Assembly (NCBI GenBank): GCA_001513025.1
Contig: LFRZ01000131.1
Location: 4,846-40,233, forward strand
DNA from: Gammaproteobacteria bacterium DTU037
Lineage (GTDB): Bacteria > Pseudomonadota > Gammaproteobacteria > Pseudomonadales > Pseudomonadaceae
DNA length: 35,388 bases
Direction of reading: 5' to 3'
Numbering within the stretch: the stretch's first letter is position 1; every line of letters starts with the position of its first letter. Below, piece after piece: positions 28,976 to 35,388 of this stretch. The notes under the pieces were generated by a model. The model saw only the letters and a list, made by a program, of their open reading frames with translations, was not told where the DNA came from and did no database searches. A program made the position numbers and the translations under genes.

Positions 28976-29506
28976 ATGCAAATCAAACAAACAGCATTAC
29001 CCGGTGTGCTCATTATCCAACCAAAAGTATTTGGTGATTCACGTGGTTTTTTCTTAGAAACCTTCCAAGCTGAACGTTATAAATCAATTGGTATTGAACA
29101 ATCCTTTGTACAAGACAACCACTCTCGCTCACAAAAAGGGGTACTGCGTGGTTTGCACGTACAAAAAACACGACCACAAGGTAAGCTGGTTAGCGTAAGC
29201 CGTGGTGCGGTGTATGATGTTGCCGTAGATATTGATCCAAACTCTGCAACTTTTGGCCAGTTTGTGGGCCTAGAGCTCAATGATGAAAACCATCTACAGC
29301 TGTGGATTCCACCAGGCTATGCGCATGGTTTTTGCGTGCTCAGTGACGTGGCTGATTTCCAATACAAATGCACTGAGCTGTATGACCCTACAGATGAGAG
29401 CGGGGTTATTTGGAACGATGTAGATATCAATATTCCTTGGCCAATAAAGACTCCTTTATTATCCGCCAAAGATCAATTGCTACCAAGTTTGCGTGACGGG
29501 CAATAA
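28976..29506 (+). CDS. rmlC: dTDP-4-dehydrorhamnose 3,5-epimerase
   Basis: A 176-residue cupin-fold epimerase, third enzyme of dTDP-rhamnose synthesis. The opening GVLIIQPKVFGDSRGFFLE, the catalytic-His block VLRGLHVQKTRPQGKLV, the Asp of VAVDIDPNS and the IPPGYAHGFCVLSD block are all conserved. It follows rmlA after 3 bases and clearly belongs to the same operon. It converges with dnpA, only 45 bases away. A weak stem (CTGTC/GACAG, near 29511-29530) in the gap is not a convincing terminator. Confidence 0.96.
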   Translation: MQIKQTALPGVLIIQPKVFGDSRGFFLETFQAERYKSIGIEQSFVQDNHSRSQKGVLRGLHVQKTRPQGKLVSVSRGAVYDVAVDIDPNSATFGQFVGLELNDENHLQLWIPPGYAHGFCVLSDVADFQYKCTELYDPTDESGVIWNDVDINIPWPIKTPLLSAKDQLLPSLRDGQ

Positions 29507-29551
29507 GCACTGTCTTCTGAGCAGCGGACAGCGCAAGGCCAAAGCCATCAG

Positions 29552-30961
29552 TTATTCTTTTTCAATGCAATCACGCACCCAAAACAGCTCATGCTTGCGC
29601 ACCGCTTTGCGTAAAAACTCATTATCACCGGTCTTTGGCCAACGACGCCCGGTGAGTAACTGCTGAATCATTCGGCGCACACGCTGTTTAAACGGCGGCG
29701 CTGGCTGCAGATCATGTTGCATTAACAATGCCATAGCTTTATCTAGTTGCTGCTGATCACTGAGGACATAACTAAACAATCCATCAGCGGGCAATTCAAG
29801 CATTGCCGGTGGCAGCGCCACACCAGTATGAGCATGACCCATCGGCCAGCGATCATTGTCGTGTAAATGATTGGCATACAAAAACAAACGCTGTGGCCGC
29901 CAGTCACTCTGCTCTAGCGCCTGAAACAATGCTTGCGTGGTGGCAATATGATCAGCATGCGGATCAATCTCTGGATGCGGCATCACCACTACATCAGGCT
30001 TGAAATACATTAAGCAGGCAGCCAGATCAGCCACTAGATTCTGCCAAGTTGGCACACCCGTAACATCCGCAGGCAGCTGCATCGCATTGTACTGACGCGC
30101 GCTACGGATATCTGCTTCACCAGATTGCTTAGAAGCAAAGGGCAGATCGGGCTGCTTGGCCATATTCGGTAACTGCATGCAGTAATAACCGAGCTGCACA
30201 CAATGAGCCTGCGGCACGCCACCCCACAACGGAATCGCCATGCTATCCCACGTACGCAAACGCCCTTTTAACTGCGCCGCTTGCTGTTGCGATAAGCCTA
30301 AGCGCTGATAATGCTCTGCCTCTATTTCACCTTGCGTCAGGGTCACAATACTGACATTTTTAGCGCTGCTATACAGCCCAAAAGCAGCCAACTCAGCATC
30401 ATCGGCATGTGGCGCAAGAATCATAATATTGTCAATGACGGGGCTGGGCGGCTCAAATATATACAATTGTATATTTGTAGCAATGCTACAAAAACGCCCC
30501 TGCACGGGCAGGCCTTCAGCCGCTAACGTGTCAGCCTGACCAGTCAGATTGAGATAACGCACACCTTGCGCGCCGCGCTCAAAGGTTTGCTGATCATTAC
30601 CGACACAAATATAGGGATCAAACCAGCGCCCCAGCCAAGAGCTCGTGATTTGCACTTTGACAATTACAGTCGCTTGCTGAGGCAATGACTCCATATCCAA
30701 CTGCCATCGACCATTAACGCTACGCACACTCTGAGGCTGAATATGCTCTGGAAAACGGTATTGATAGTCATCTTGCGGCGAATAAAACAGATGATCAGCA
30801 AACCATGCCTCATGCACAATCCACAGCAGCAGTAACACCGGCGGCAACAACCAAAGCGGCGCAGTAAAACCTACTACCACCAAGCTTGCAATAATCACCA
30901 ACATGACTAGACGTTTAGTGCGGCGATGTTGCTTGAGTAACTGTTGCTTACGCACGGACAT
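29552..30961 (-). CDS. dnpA: PIG-L family deacetylase (DnpA-like)
   Basis: A 469-residue protein with two N-terminal hydrophobic helices (about residues 17-52), a middle region of about 100 residues and a PIG-L/LmbE-type zinc deacetylase domain. The metal motif is APHADDAELAAFG, with the later ligand block PHPEIDPHADHIATTQA. The family removes N-acetyl groups from sugars. In P. aeruginosa the neighbour of mig-14 in the LPS core cluster is DnpA (PA5002), a PIG-L protein linked to fluoroquinolone tolerance; the size, topology and partner agree with that identity. Its ATG overlaps the mig-14 stop by one base (TGATG), so the two are coupled. The substrate is unproven. Confidence 0.82.
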   Translation of the reverse strand: MSVRKQQLLKQHRRTKRLVMLVIIASLVVVGFTAPLWLLPPVLLLLWIVHEAWFADHLFYSPQDDYQYRFPEHIQPQSVRSVNGRWQLDMESLPQQATVIVKVQITSSWLGRWFDPYICVGNDQQTFERGAQGVRYLNLTGQADTLAAEGLPVQGRFCSIATNIQLYIFEPPSPVIDNIMILAPHADDAELAAFGLYSSAKNVSIVTLTQGEIEAEHYQRLGLSQQQAAQLKGRLRTWDSMAIPLWGGVPQAHCVQLGYYCMQLPNMAKQPDLPFASKQSGEADIRSARQYNAMQLPADVTGVPTWQNLVADLAACLMYFKPDVVVMPHPEIDPHADHIATTQALFQALEQSDWRPQRLFLYANHLHDNDRWPMGHAHTGVALPPAMLELPADGLFSYVLSDQQQLDKAMALLMQHDLQPAPPFKQRVRRMIQQLLTGRRWPKTGDNEFLRKAVRKHELFWVRDCIEKE

Positions 30962-31860
30962 CAGGACACCTCATACACAGCAACACGCGTGCACCAACGG
31001 TCTTTATACTCACGATCGGCGCGGCCAAAAGAGTAACGCAACGGTTTGCCTAGATCACGCGCATGTTGCCATTCGTTTTGCGTATTAACAAAACTTAAAA
31101 CACTGCCAGGGCTGAGCGAATTGTAATCCGTATCGACACCGCCATTGATGTATTCAAGACTAATCCACTCTGGCGCTTCGACGCGGTACAGTACTTGGAA
31201 GGCGACTGGCACATCATTAATAGTAATAAAGCTGCCGGTCATAAACTCGCCTAATAAACTAAACACATCAGCGAGATACTCTTTACCGGGCACAGCAAAA
31301 CCCCAGCGCTTCTCAAATAGAGCAGTATACATTTGTGCCTGATCAACAGCTGACAAGGTGTCCACCGGAATAATCACGCCGCCCTGCTCTTCCAATAAGC
31401 GCTGTTCGCGACGCTGATTATAGCGAAATTTCTTACTGTACTGCTCTGGCTCACGGGCCAGTGCCAGTCCTTCTTTTTGCTCTTTCAGGGTAGAAATACG
31501 TTGTGCGTGTAACTCCGAGATATAACGCGCTTTATGGCGCAAGACGATCGTTGAGTCAGGCGCTTGTGGAAGAATAATTTCAGCATTACCTAAATCGAAT
31601 ACACTACGCTTCTTCTGTTGTTTGAGAACATCTTTGGCTAATGCTAAATGCCTTCCCCACGTGGGTATTGCCGCCTGTAACACACCATTGTCCGAACAGC
31701 CCAAATAACCTACAGTAATTCCCGCCAAATCAGATAAGCGTTGCACTACATCAGGGTGTGTCGCGACACTACCGCCCCAGCGTAACCACGCCGCACGATA
31801 CTCTTCAGCACTGATCGGATGCCAGCCACGCTCACGGTACAGACGAAAATAGCTCAACAT
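30961..31860 (-). CDS. mig-14: Mig-14-like protein (GNAT-fold, antimicrobial peptide resistance)
   Basis: A 299-residue cytoplasmic or membrane-peripheral protein of the Mig-14 family. Recognisable pieces are RLYRERGWHPISAEEYRAAW with GGSVATHPDVV at the N-terminus, a FRYNQRREQRLLEEQGG segment like FemAB/GNAT acyltransferases, and a C-terminal YNSLSPGSVLSFVNTQNEW with YSFGRADREYK. Mig-14 supports resistance to polymyxin and cationic peptides in Salmonella and P. aeruginosa; the reaction is unknown. The frame is open to 31950, but I prefer the ATG at 31860 because it gives the family's usual length of about 300 and a GGAG lies upstream. It forms a pair with dnpA and diverges from rmlD. Confidence 0.82.
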   Translation of the reverse strand: MLSYFRLYRERGWHPISAEEYRAAWLRWGGSVATHPDVVQRLSDLAGITVGYLGCSDNGVLQAAIPTWGRHLALAKDVLKQQKKRSVFDLGNAEIILPQAPDSTIVLRHKARYISELHAQRISTLKEQKEGLALAREPEQYSKKFRYNQRREQRLLEEQGGVIIPVDTLSAVDQAQMYTALFEKRWGFAVPGKEYLADVFSLLGEFMTGSFITINDVPVAFQVLYRVEAPEWISLEYINGGVDTDYNSLSPGSVLSFVNTQNEWQHARDLGKPLRYSFGRADREYKDRWCTRVAVYEVS

Positions 31861-32038
31861 AATCCCAGTGGCTCCAGCCGCATAAAAAAGCAATTCTAGC
31901 ACAGCCAAGCGACGCTCTTTACCCAGATCACCCGCCAACCTAACCCGCACCGATCACAGTCTGTTAAACTGACTGATATTTTTTGCTGCTGACTTGAATG
32001 AGCAACATACCCAATCACGAAACAGAGGCTGCATTGTT

Positions 32039-32923
32039 ATGCGAGTTTTAATTACTGGGGCACAAGGCCAAGTTGGCCAGGAGCTGATGCATTTAGCGCC
32101 AGCAAGCTGGCAAGTGCATGGCCTTGGCTCAAAAGAATTAGATATCAGTAATGCGCAACAAGTGATGACTGTGGTGCAGACATTACAACCACAATTGATT
32201 ATCAATGCTGCCGCGTATACTGCTGTGGATAAAGCCGAAAGTGATAGCATGCGCGCGCATGCAGTCAATCACCTCGGCGCCGAAAACCTCGCAAAAGCCG
32301 CACAACAGCAGAACTGTCCCCTACTGCATATCTCTACCGATTACGTTTTTTCAGGCCAGCAGACACAACCTTATACGGAGCAAGATACCCCTGCCCCGAA
32401 TAGTGTATACGGCGCGAGCAAATGGCTTGGCGAACAGGCCATTAATGCGTGCTGTGCACAGCACATCATCTTACGCACCAGCTGGGTATTTGGCCTGCAC
32501 GGTAATAACTTTGTAAAAACCATGTTACGTCTTGCTCAAGGACGTGATGCGTTGAACATCGTCAGCGACCAAGTTGGCGGCCCCACATCCGCACGCAGCA
32601 TCGCACAAGCACTATGGCAGATTGCTCAGCAGTACCAGAGCAGTGGCAGTTGTGCGTGGGGCACCTACCATTTCAGCGGAGCACCGACCTGCAGTTGGTA
32701 CGCATTTGCTGCAGAGATCTTTGCACAAGCGGTCACACTACGCTTAATAGAAAAAGCGCCTAAATTAACGCCTATCAAAACCTGCGACTATCCCACCCCA
32801 GCACAACGCCCTGCTTATTCTGTTTTAGACAATAGCAAACTCAACCAGCAATTGAACATTACGCAAAGCGACTGGAAAAACGAGCTTAACCTCATGTTAC
32901 GTGCACTCAAAGATGCTCAATAA
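32039..32923 (+). CDS. rmlD: dTDP-4-dehydrorhamnose reductase
   Basis: A 294-residue extended short-chain dehydrogenase, last step of dTDP-L-rhamnose synthesis. The NAD(P) motif GAQGQVGQEL opens the protein, then INAAAYTAVDKAE, STDYVFSG and the catalytic Y-x3-K in SVYGASKWLGEQ. The C-terminal RPAYSVLDNSKL is typical of RmlD. The ATG at 32039 has AGAGG upstream; the longer frame (from 31994) adds non-family residues. It is separated from rmlA/rmlC by the oppositely oriented dnpA-mig-14 pair, so the pathway genes are in two transcripts. Confidence 0.95.
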   Translation: MRVLITGAQGQVGQELMHLAPASWQVHGLGSKELDISNAQQVMTVVQTLQPQLIINAAAYTAVDKAESDSMRAHAVNHLGAENLAKAAQQQNCPLLHISTDYVFSGQQTQPYTEQDTPAPNSVYGASKWLGEQAINACCAQHIILRTSWVFGLHGNNFVKTMLRLAQGRDALNIVSDQVGGPTSARSIAQALWQIAQQYQSSGSCAWGTYHFSGAPTCSWYAFAAEIFAQAVTLRLIEKAPKLTPIKTCDYPTPAQRPAYSVLDNSKLNQQLNITQSDWKNELNLMLRALKDAQ

Positions 32924-32968
32924 TACTGTTTCAGGTAAGATAACCTACTCAATTATTTAAGGTCACGC

Positions 32969-33532
32969 ATGCTCAAACTCGATCACCCTGACTATTTAGC
33001 CCTCCGCGAAAACTGCAAAGTCATTGAGCAAGACGGCTTTGGCGATAAAGTCATGATTTTGCAAGACGGCACGTTTTTAAAACTGTTCCGCCGCAAGCGC
33101 TTAATTACCTCTGCCACAATCTGGCCCTATGCGCAGCGCTTTGCTGATAACGCGAAAAAGCTCGAAGAACTGGGCATCCCTTGTCCAAAGATTATCCAGG
33201 TGTACCGCATCCCCAGTATTGAGCGTGATGGCGTGCATTATCATCCGCTACCTGGCACCACCTTGCGTGACCTACACAGTGGTGACGCCGAGTACCCTGA
33301 CGATTTGCGCGAACGTTTTTTAAAGTTTGTTGACCACATCCAAGACCTCGGCGTGTACTTTCGCTCCATTCACCTGGGCAATGTCGTCCTTACCCCTGAC
33401 GACGAACTTGGCTTGATTGATATTTCGGATATGAAAATTTTCCGTAGGCCATTGAGTAAGTGGCAGCGCAAGAGGAATGAAGAGCATATGTTTCGGGACC
33501 CAAAAGACACACACTGGCTAAAAAAAATCTAA
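32969..33532 (+). CDS. Small LPS-kinase-like protein (toluene tolerance / RIO-like kinase fold)
   Basis: A 187-residue protein with a reduced protein-kinase-like fold. Lys38 in TFLKLFRRK may be the nucleotide lysine. HLGN (His135-Asn138) looks like the catalytic-loop remnant, and LIDISD (Asp151/Asp154) stands where the metal-binding DFG/DFD motif lies in LPS heptose kinases. The catalytic-loop Asp is replaced, because the motif reads SIHLGN rather than HxDxHxxN. Pseudomonas LPS-core clusters carry similar proteins annotated as toluene-tolerance proteins. It follows rmlD after 45 bases with AAGG before the ATG. Probable role: core-sugar phosphorylation or a regulatory pseudokinase; uncertain. 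Confidence 0.7.
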   Translation: MLKLDHPDYLALRENCKVIEQDGFGDKVMILQDGTFLKLFRRKRLITSATIWPYAQRFADNAKKLEELGIPCPKIIQVYRIPSIERDGVHYHPLPGTTLRDLHSGDAEYPDDLRERFLKFVDHIQDLGVYFRSIHLGNVVLTPDDELGLIDISDMKIFRRPLSKWQRKRNEEHMFRDPKDTHWLKKI

Positions 33533-33565
33533 CTCAAAACACATAAAACAAGGTCTATTCAAGGA

Positions 33566-34582
33566 ATGAAAGATAATCAATTAATTTATATTGTTTTTGG
33601 TGATGAGAACTATCAAATAGAAGCTTTTTTTAGTATCACAAGCGCTATTGCTAGAAACTTAGAAACACCTGAATTTTGCTTTGATATTAATGTTTACACA
33701 GACAACCCAAAATTTTACAAAAACTTACCTGTGCAAGTTCACCCAATAAATAAAGATTGGTATGGCGAAATTAACTATTATTTCAGACTGAAACCAGCTG
33801 TTGTGTATGAGACTGCAGACAAGTATAGAAAAACAATATTAATTGATACTGATACATTTTTTAAAAAAAGCCCGAAATATCTGTTTGATAAAATCAAAGA
33901 AAACAATCTACTATGCAATAGTAAAAAAACCTTGTCAAAAGACAGCATAAGCGGTGATACACGAGCCGTACTTACTGAACACGACCTATTAAAAGGGAAT
34001 TTTGTTCATCTTAATTCTGGTGTTATCGGCATAAATAACAAAACAAAATACACTCTACAAGACACAATAAATATAATCGACTCTCTTTACTCGCAACTAC
34101 CTAATTTATATACATTAGAAGAACTTGCTCTTGCCTTAGCTGTTAGCCAGAAAAACATTGAATCTGTGGAGTGTACAGAGCTCATACATCACTACTGGAG
34201 TAGAAAAGAAATATTTCGTAAAAAAGTACAGCATTGGTACAGTAAGCATAAAGAAGCACCCTGTTTTCAAGAAGCTCTTAATGATACGTTTAAAGTAACT
34301 GATAAAATCCCTAAGCCTCCAGCAACAACTAGGCTATTTAATAAATTATTTGTTCTTACAGTAGAGAAAAAATATCGTCAATTTATCATTGAACTACTTA
34401 ATGCGGCTTACAGATATGAAAACGAATTTGATAATGCAGCAAGCTCGGTTTGGGTTGATAAATCTGTAGAAAACCTTAAAGAAAAATATCCCTCTGTAAG
34501 CGAAAGAGACATTTCTCATGTACTGAGCAAGTGGAATATCAAATTAAAAATAAAAAATCTTAATATAAACTTAAACCATTAG
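33566..34582 (+). CDS. Putative GT-A glycosyltransferase, probably horizontally acquired
   Basis: A 338-residue protein without signal or membrane segment. It has a GT-A-like layout: an N-terminal IYIVFGDENYQ strand, YRLK-like YYFRLKPAVVYE, the D-x-D motif ILIDTDTFF (Asp94/Asp96, metal-nucleotide-sugar binding) and FVHLNSGVIGINN followed by LYTLEELALALAVS. This is the pattern of GT8/GT32-type sugar transferases; I do not recognise a closer family. The gene is strongly AT-rich with many AAA, AAT and ATA codons, unlike the genes before it. It stands between the rml/kinase genes and insertion sequences, so it is probably a laterally acquired polysaccharide gene. Donor and acceptor are unknown. 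Confidence 0.7.
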   Translation: MKDNQLIYIVFGDENYQIEAFFSITSAIARNLETPEFCFDINVYTDNPKFYKNLPVQVHPINKDWYGEINYYFRLKPAVVYETADKYRKTILIDTDTFFKKSPKYLFDKIKENNLLCNSKKTLSKDSISGDTRAVLTEHDLLKGNFVHLNSGVIGINNKTKYTLQDTINIIDSLYSQLPNLYTLEELALALAVSQKNIESVECTELIHHYWSRKEIFRKKVQHWYSKHKEAPCFQEALNDTFKVTDKIPKPPATTRLFNKLFVLTVEKKYRQFIIELLNAAYRYENEFDNAASSVWVDKSVENLKEKYPSVSERDISHVLSKWNIKLKIKNLNINLNH

Positions 34583-34783
34583 AATACAATCCCGCATACA
34601 ATCAAAACTCTGTCCAACTATAATTATAAAAACTATCAGTTCAAAAACCCTTAAAAATCATATCTACAACTCAACTTCTTATTTTTACACAAATAGCAAG
34701 TTCACTACTGCTAAATATTTTATTAAACTTATTCTTTAAACTCACTTGCTTTATCTATAAGGTAATCCCCCCGAAAAATAACC
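34583..34783. other. AT-rich spacer, no gene seen
   Basis: This stretch joins the glycosyltransferase to the IS3 remnant. It is very AT-rich and holds no credible reading frame or terminator. The left end of the IS3 element probably lies near its right-hand edge or just beyond (CCCCCC at 34768-34773), but the exact terminal repeat cannot be fixed without the partner end. Confidence 0.5.
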
Positions 34784-35002
34784 GTGCTCATAAGTAGAAT
34801 TTTCCATAAGCTATATGCAAGGAGATTTTGCATGAAAAAATCACGATTTACCGACAGCCAAATCCTCTCGATCTTAAAGCAAGCCGAAAACGGCGTACCT
34901 GTTCCAGAGTTGTGCCGTGAGCATGGCATGAGCAGTGCAACCTTCTACAAGTGGCGTACCAAGTTTGGCGGCATGGATGCTTCAATGATGACGCGTTTAA
35001 AG
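34768..35002 (+). mobile_element. Left part of an IS3-family element
   Basis: The leader with a run of six Cs, the AAGGAG site and the orfA start resemble the left end of IS407-like IS3 elements. The left boundary is approximate; the element is interrupted at 35002 and its remainder should lie beyond the inserted IS66 element. Confidence 0.6.
34832..35002 (+). pseudogene. IS3-family OrfA, truncated by IS66 insertion
   Basis: From the ATG at 34832 (AAGGAG just upstream) the protein reads MKKSRFTDSQILSILKQAEN and continues through PELCREHGMSSATFYKWRTKFGG to MDASMMTRLK. This is the N-terminal helix-turn-helix of an IS3-family OrfA (IS407/IS51-like). Family members continue with an ELE.ENRRLKKMY-type leucine zipper. 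Here the match stops abruptly after RLK, exactly where IS66-type terminal sequence begins, and the frame ends soon after at 35032. OrfB is not visible. The transposase must be inactive at this end unless the insert is lost. Confidence 0.85.
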
Positions 35003-35388
35003 GTAAGCGTAACAGCAACCACACATAGCTAGCACTTTTCCCGTGCCGTAGATTACTCGTTTAAATAATCGAGGTGATTTATGAGTCGTAAATATCGCAA
35101 CACAGCGCAGTGGTTGGAGCTTATCGAAGTCTTTGAGCAGAGTGGGCAAAGCCAAGTTGAATTCTGTGCAGAGCACAATTTAAATCCTGCCTATTTTAGC
35201 AAACGCCGCCGTGAGTTATTGGAGGCTCAGTCTGAGCCTGCTTTTGTTCAAGTGCAGAGTCGGTCGTCCTGCAACTCGGCGGTAAGCTTTGACACATCGT
35301 TGACGTTACGCTTTCAGCAAACTGAACTGTCTTTGCCTTTGTCGGTGGATCCTCGCTGGCTTGCTGGTTTAATAAAAACACTGTCGGC
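35003..35388 (+). mobile_element. Left end of an IS66-family element (runs off the window)
   Basis: The element begins GTAAGCG at 35003, the terminal sequence expected for IS66 family members (5'-GTAA). The 8 bases before it, GTTTAAAG (34995-35002), should be the target duplication, because IS66 elements make 8-bp duplications. The tnpA-like gene follows at 35081. Confidence 0.82.
35081..35388 (+). CDS. tnpA: IS66-family accessory protein TnpA (OrfA), 3' end outside window
   Basis: From the ATG at 35081, preceded by GAGGTG, an open frame of 102 codons runs to the window edge without a stop. It reads MSRKYRNTAQWLELIEVFEQ, then SGQSQVEFCAEHNLNPAYF and SKRRRELLE: a helix-turn-helix protein of the IS66 OrfA/TnpA type. 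The C-terminal LPLSVDPRWLAGLIKTL is the usual IS66 OrfA ending, so little is missing. TnpB and the TnpC transposase should follow outside the window. TnpA is needed with TnpB for efficient IS66 transposition, but its exact task is unclear. Confidence 0.85.
   Translation, partial: MSRKYRNTAQWLELIEVFEQSGQSQVEFCAEHNLNPAYFSKRRRELLEAQSEPAFVQVQSRSSCNSAVSFDTSLTLRFQQTELSLPLSVDPRWLAGLIKTLS

Noticed and set aside
29507..29551. Terminator between rmlC and dnpA
   Set aside because: Only a 5-bp stem (CTGTC/GACAG) with no T-run is present; not enough to call.
31861..31950. Extended N-terminus for mig-14
   Set aside because: The extra 30 codons do not resemble the family, and the ATG at 31860 gives the usual length with an upstream GGAG.
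35196..35381. Minus-strand open frame at the right edge
   Set aside because: It is antisense to the IS66 tnpA gene, which has a start, ribosome site and clear family sequence.

Overview
The window looks like chromosome from a gammaproteobacterium of the Pseudomonas lineage. The hisD-hisG-murA-ibaG-mlaBCDEF order, the slyD/ackA-pta-acyltransferase block and the dnpA/mig-14 pair are all arrangements I know from Pseudomonas. Core genes are close to 50 % G+C by eye, lower than classical Pseudomonas, so a low-GC relative within Pseudomonadaceae is the best guess. Several blocks are joined differently from P. aeruginosa as I remember it (orn next to hisC; a cold-shock/DUF1294 gene after rnfE), which suggests rearrangement. 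All identifications come from reading motifs; no database search was possible.

Layout. 1-8082 (minus strand): 5' end of orn, then hisC, hisD, hisG, murA, ibaG and the complete Mla phospholipid-trafficking set mlaB-mlaC-mlaD-mlaE-mlaF, tightly packed from mlaF to hisG. 8299-13358: slyD (minus) diverges from ackA-pta and a membrane acyltransferase. 13548-15681: class I fumarase and a SpoU-type RNA methyltransferase. 15767-18782 (minus): stress-type small proteins (CsbD, BON), an MFS exporter overlapping its MarR/SlyA-type regulator with a palindromic operator, and a small exported protein (DUF6746-like) behind a clear Fur box. 19017-20983 (minus): acetate permease actP with its DUF485 partner. 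21023-21581 is a long non-coding stretch with hairpins, an A-rich segment and the rnf promoter. 21582-27264: complete rnfABCDGE electron-transport operon, whose RnfC has a repetitive coiled-coil tail; a cold-shock/DUF1294 gene follows.

28034-34582 is a surface-polysaccharide region: rmlA and rmlC, then dnpA and mig-14 on the opposite strand (persistence and antimicrobial-peptide resistance homologues), then rmlD, a small LPS-kinase-like protein and an AT-rich, probably imported glycosyltransferase. It ends in nested insertion sequences: an IS3-type orfA is cut at 35002 by the left end of an IS66-family element that runs off the window.

I found no RNA gene, CRISPR array or wholly unknown multi-gene defence-like system. 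The best candidates for new biology are the Fur-boxed DUF6746 gene, the polysaccharide/tolerance locus with its foreign glycosyltransferase, and the unexplained 21023-21512 intergenic segment.
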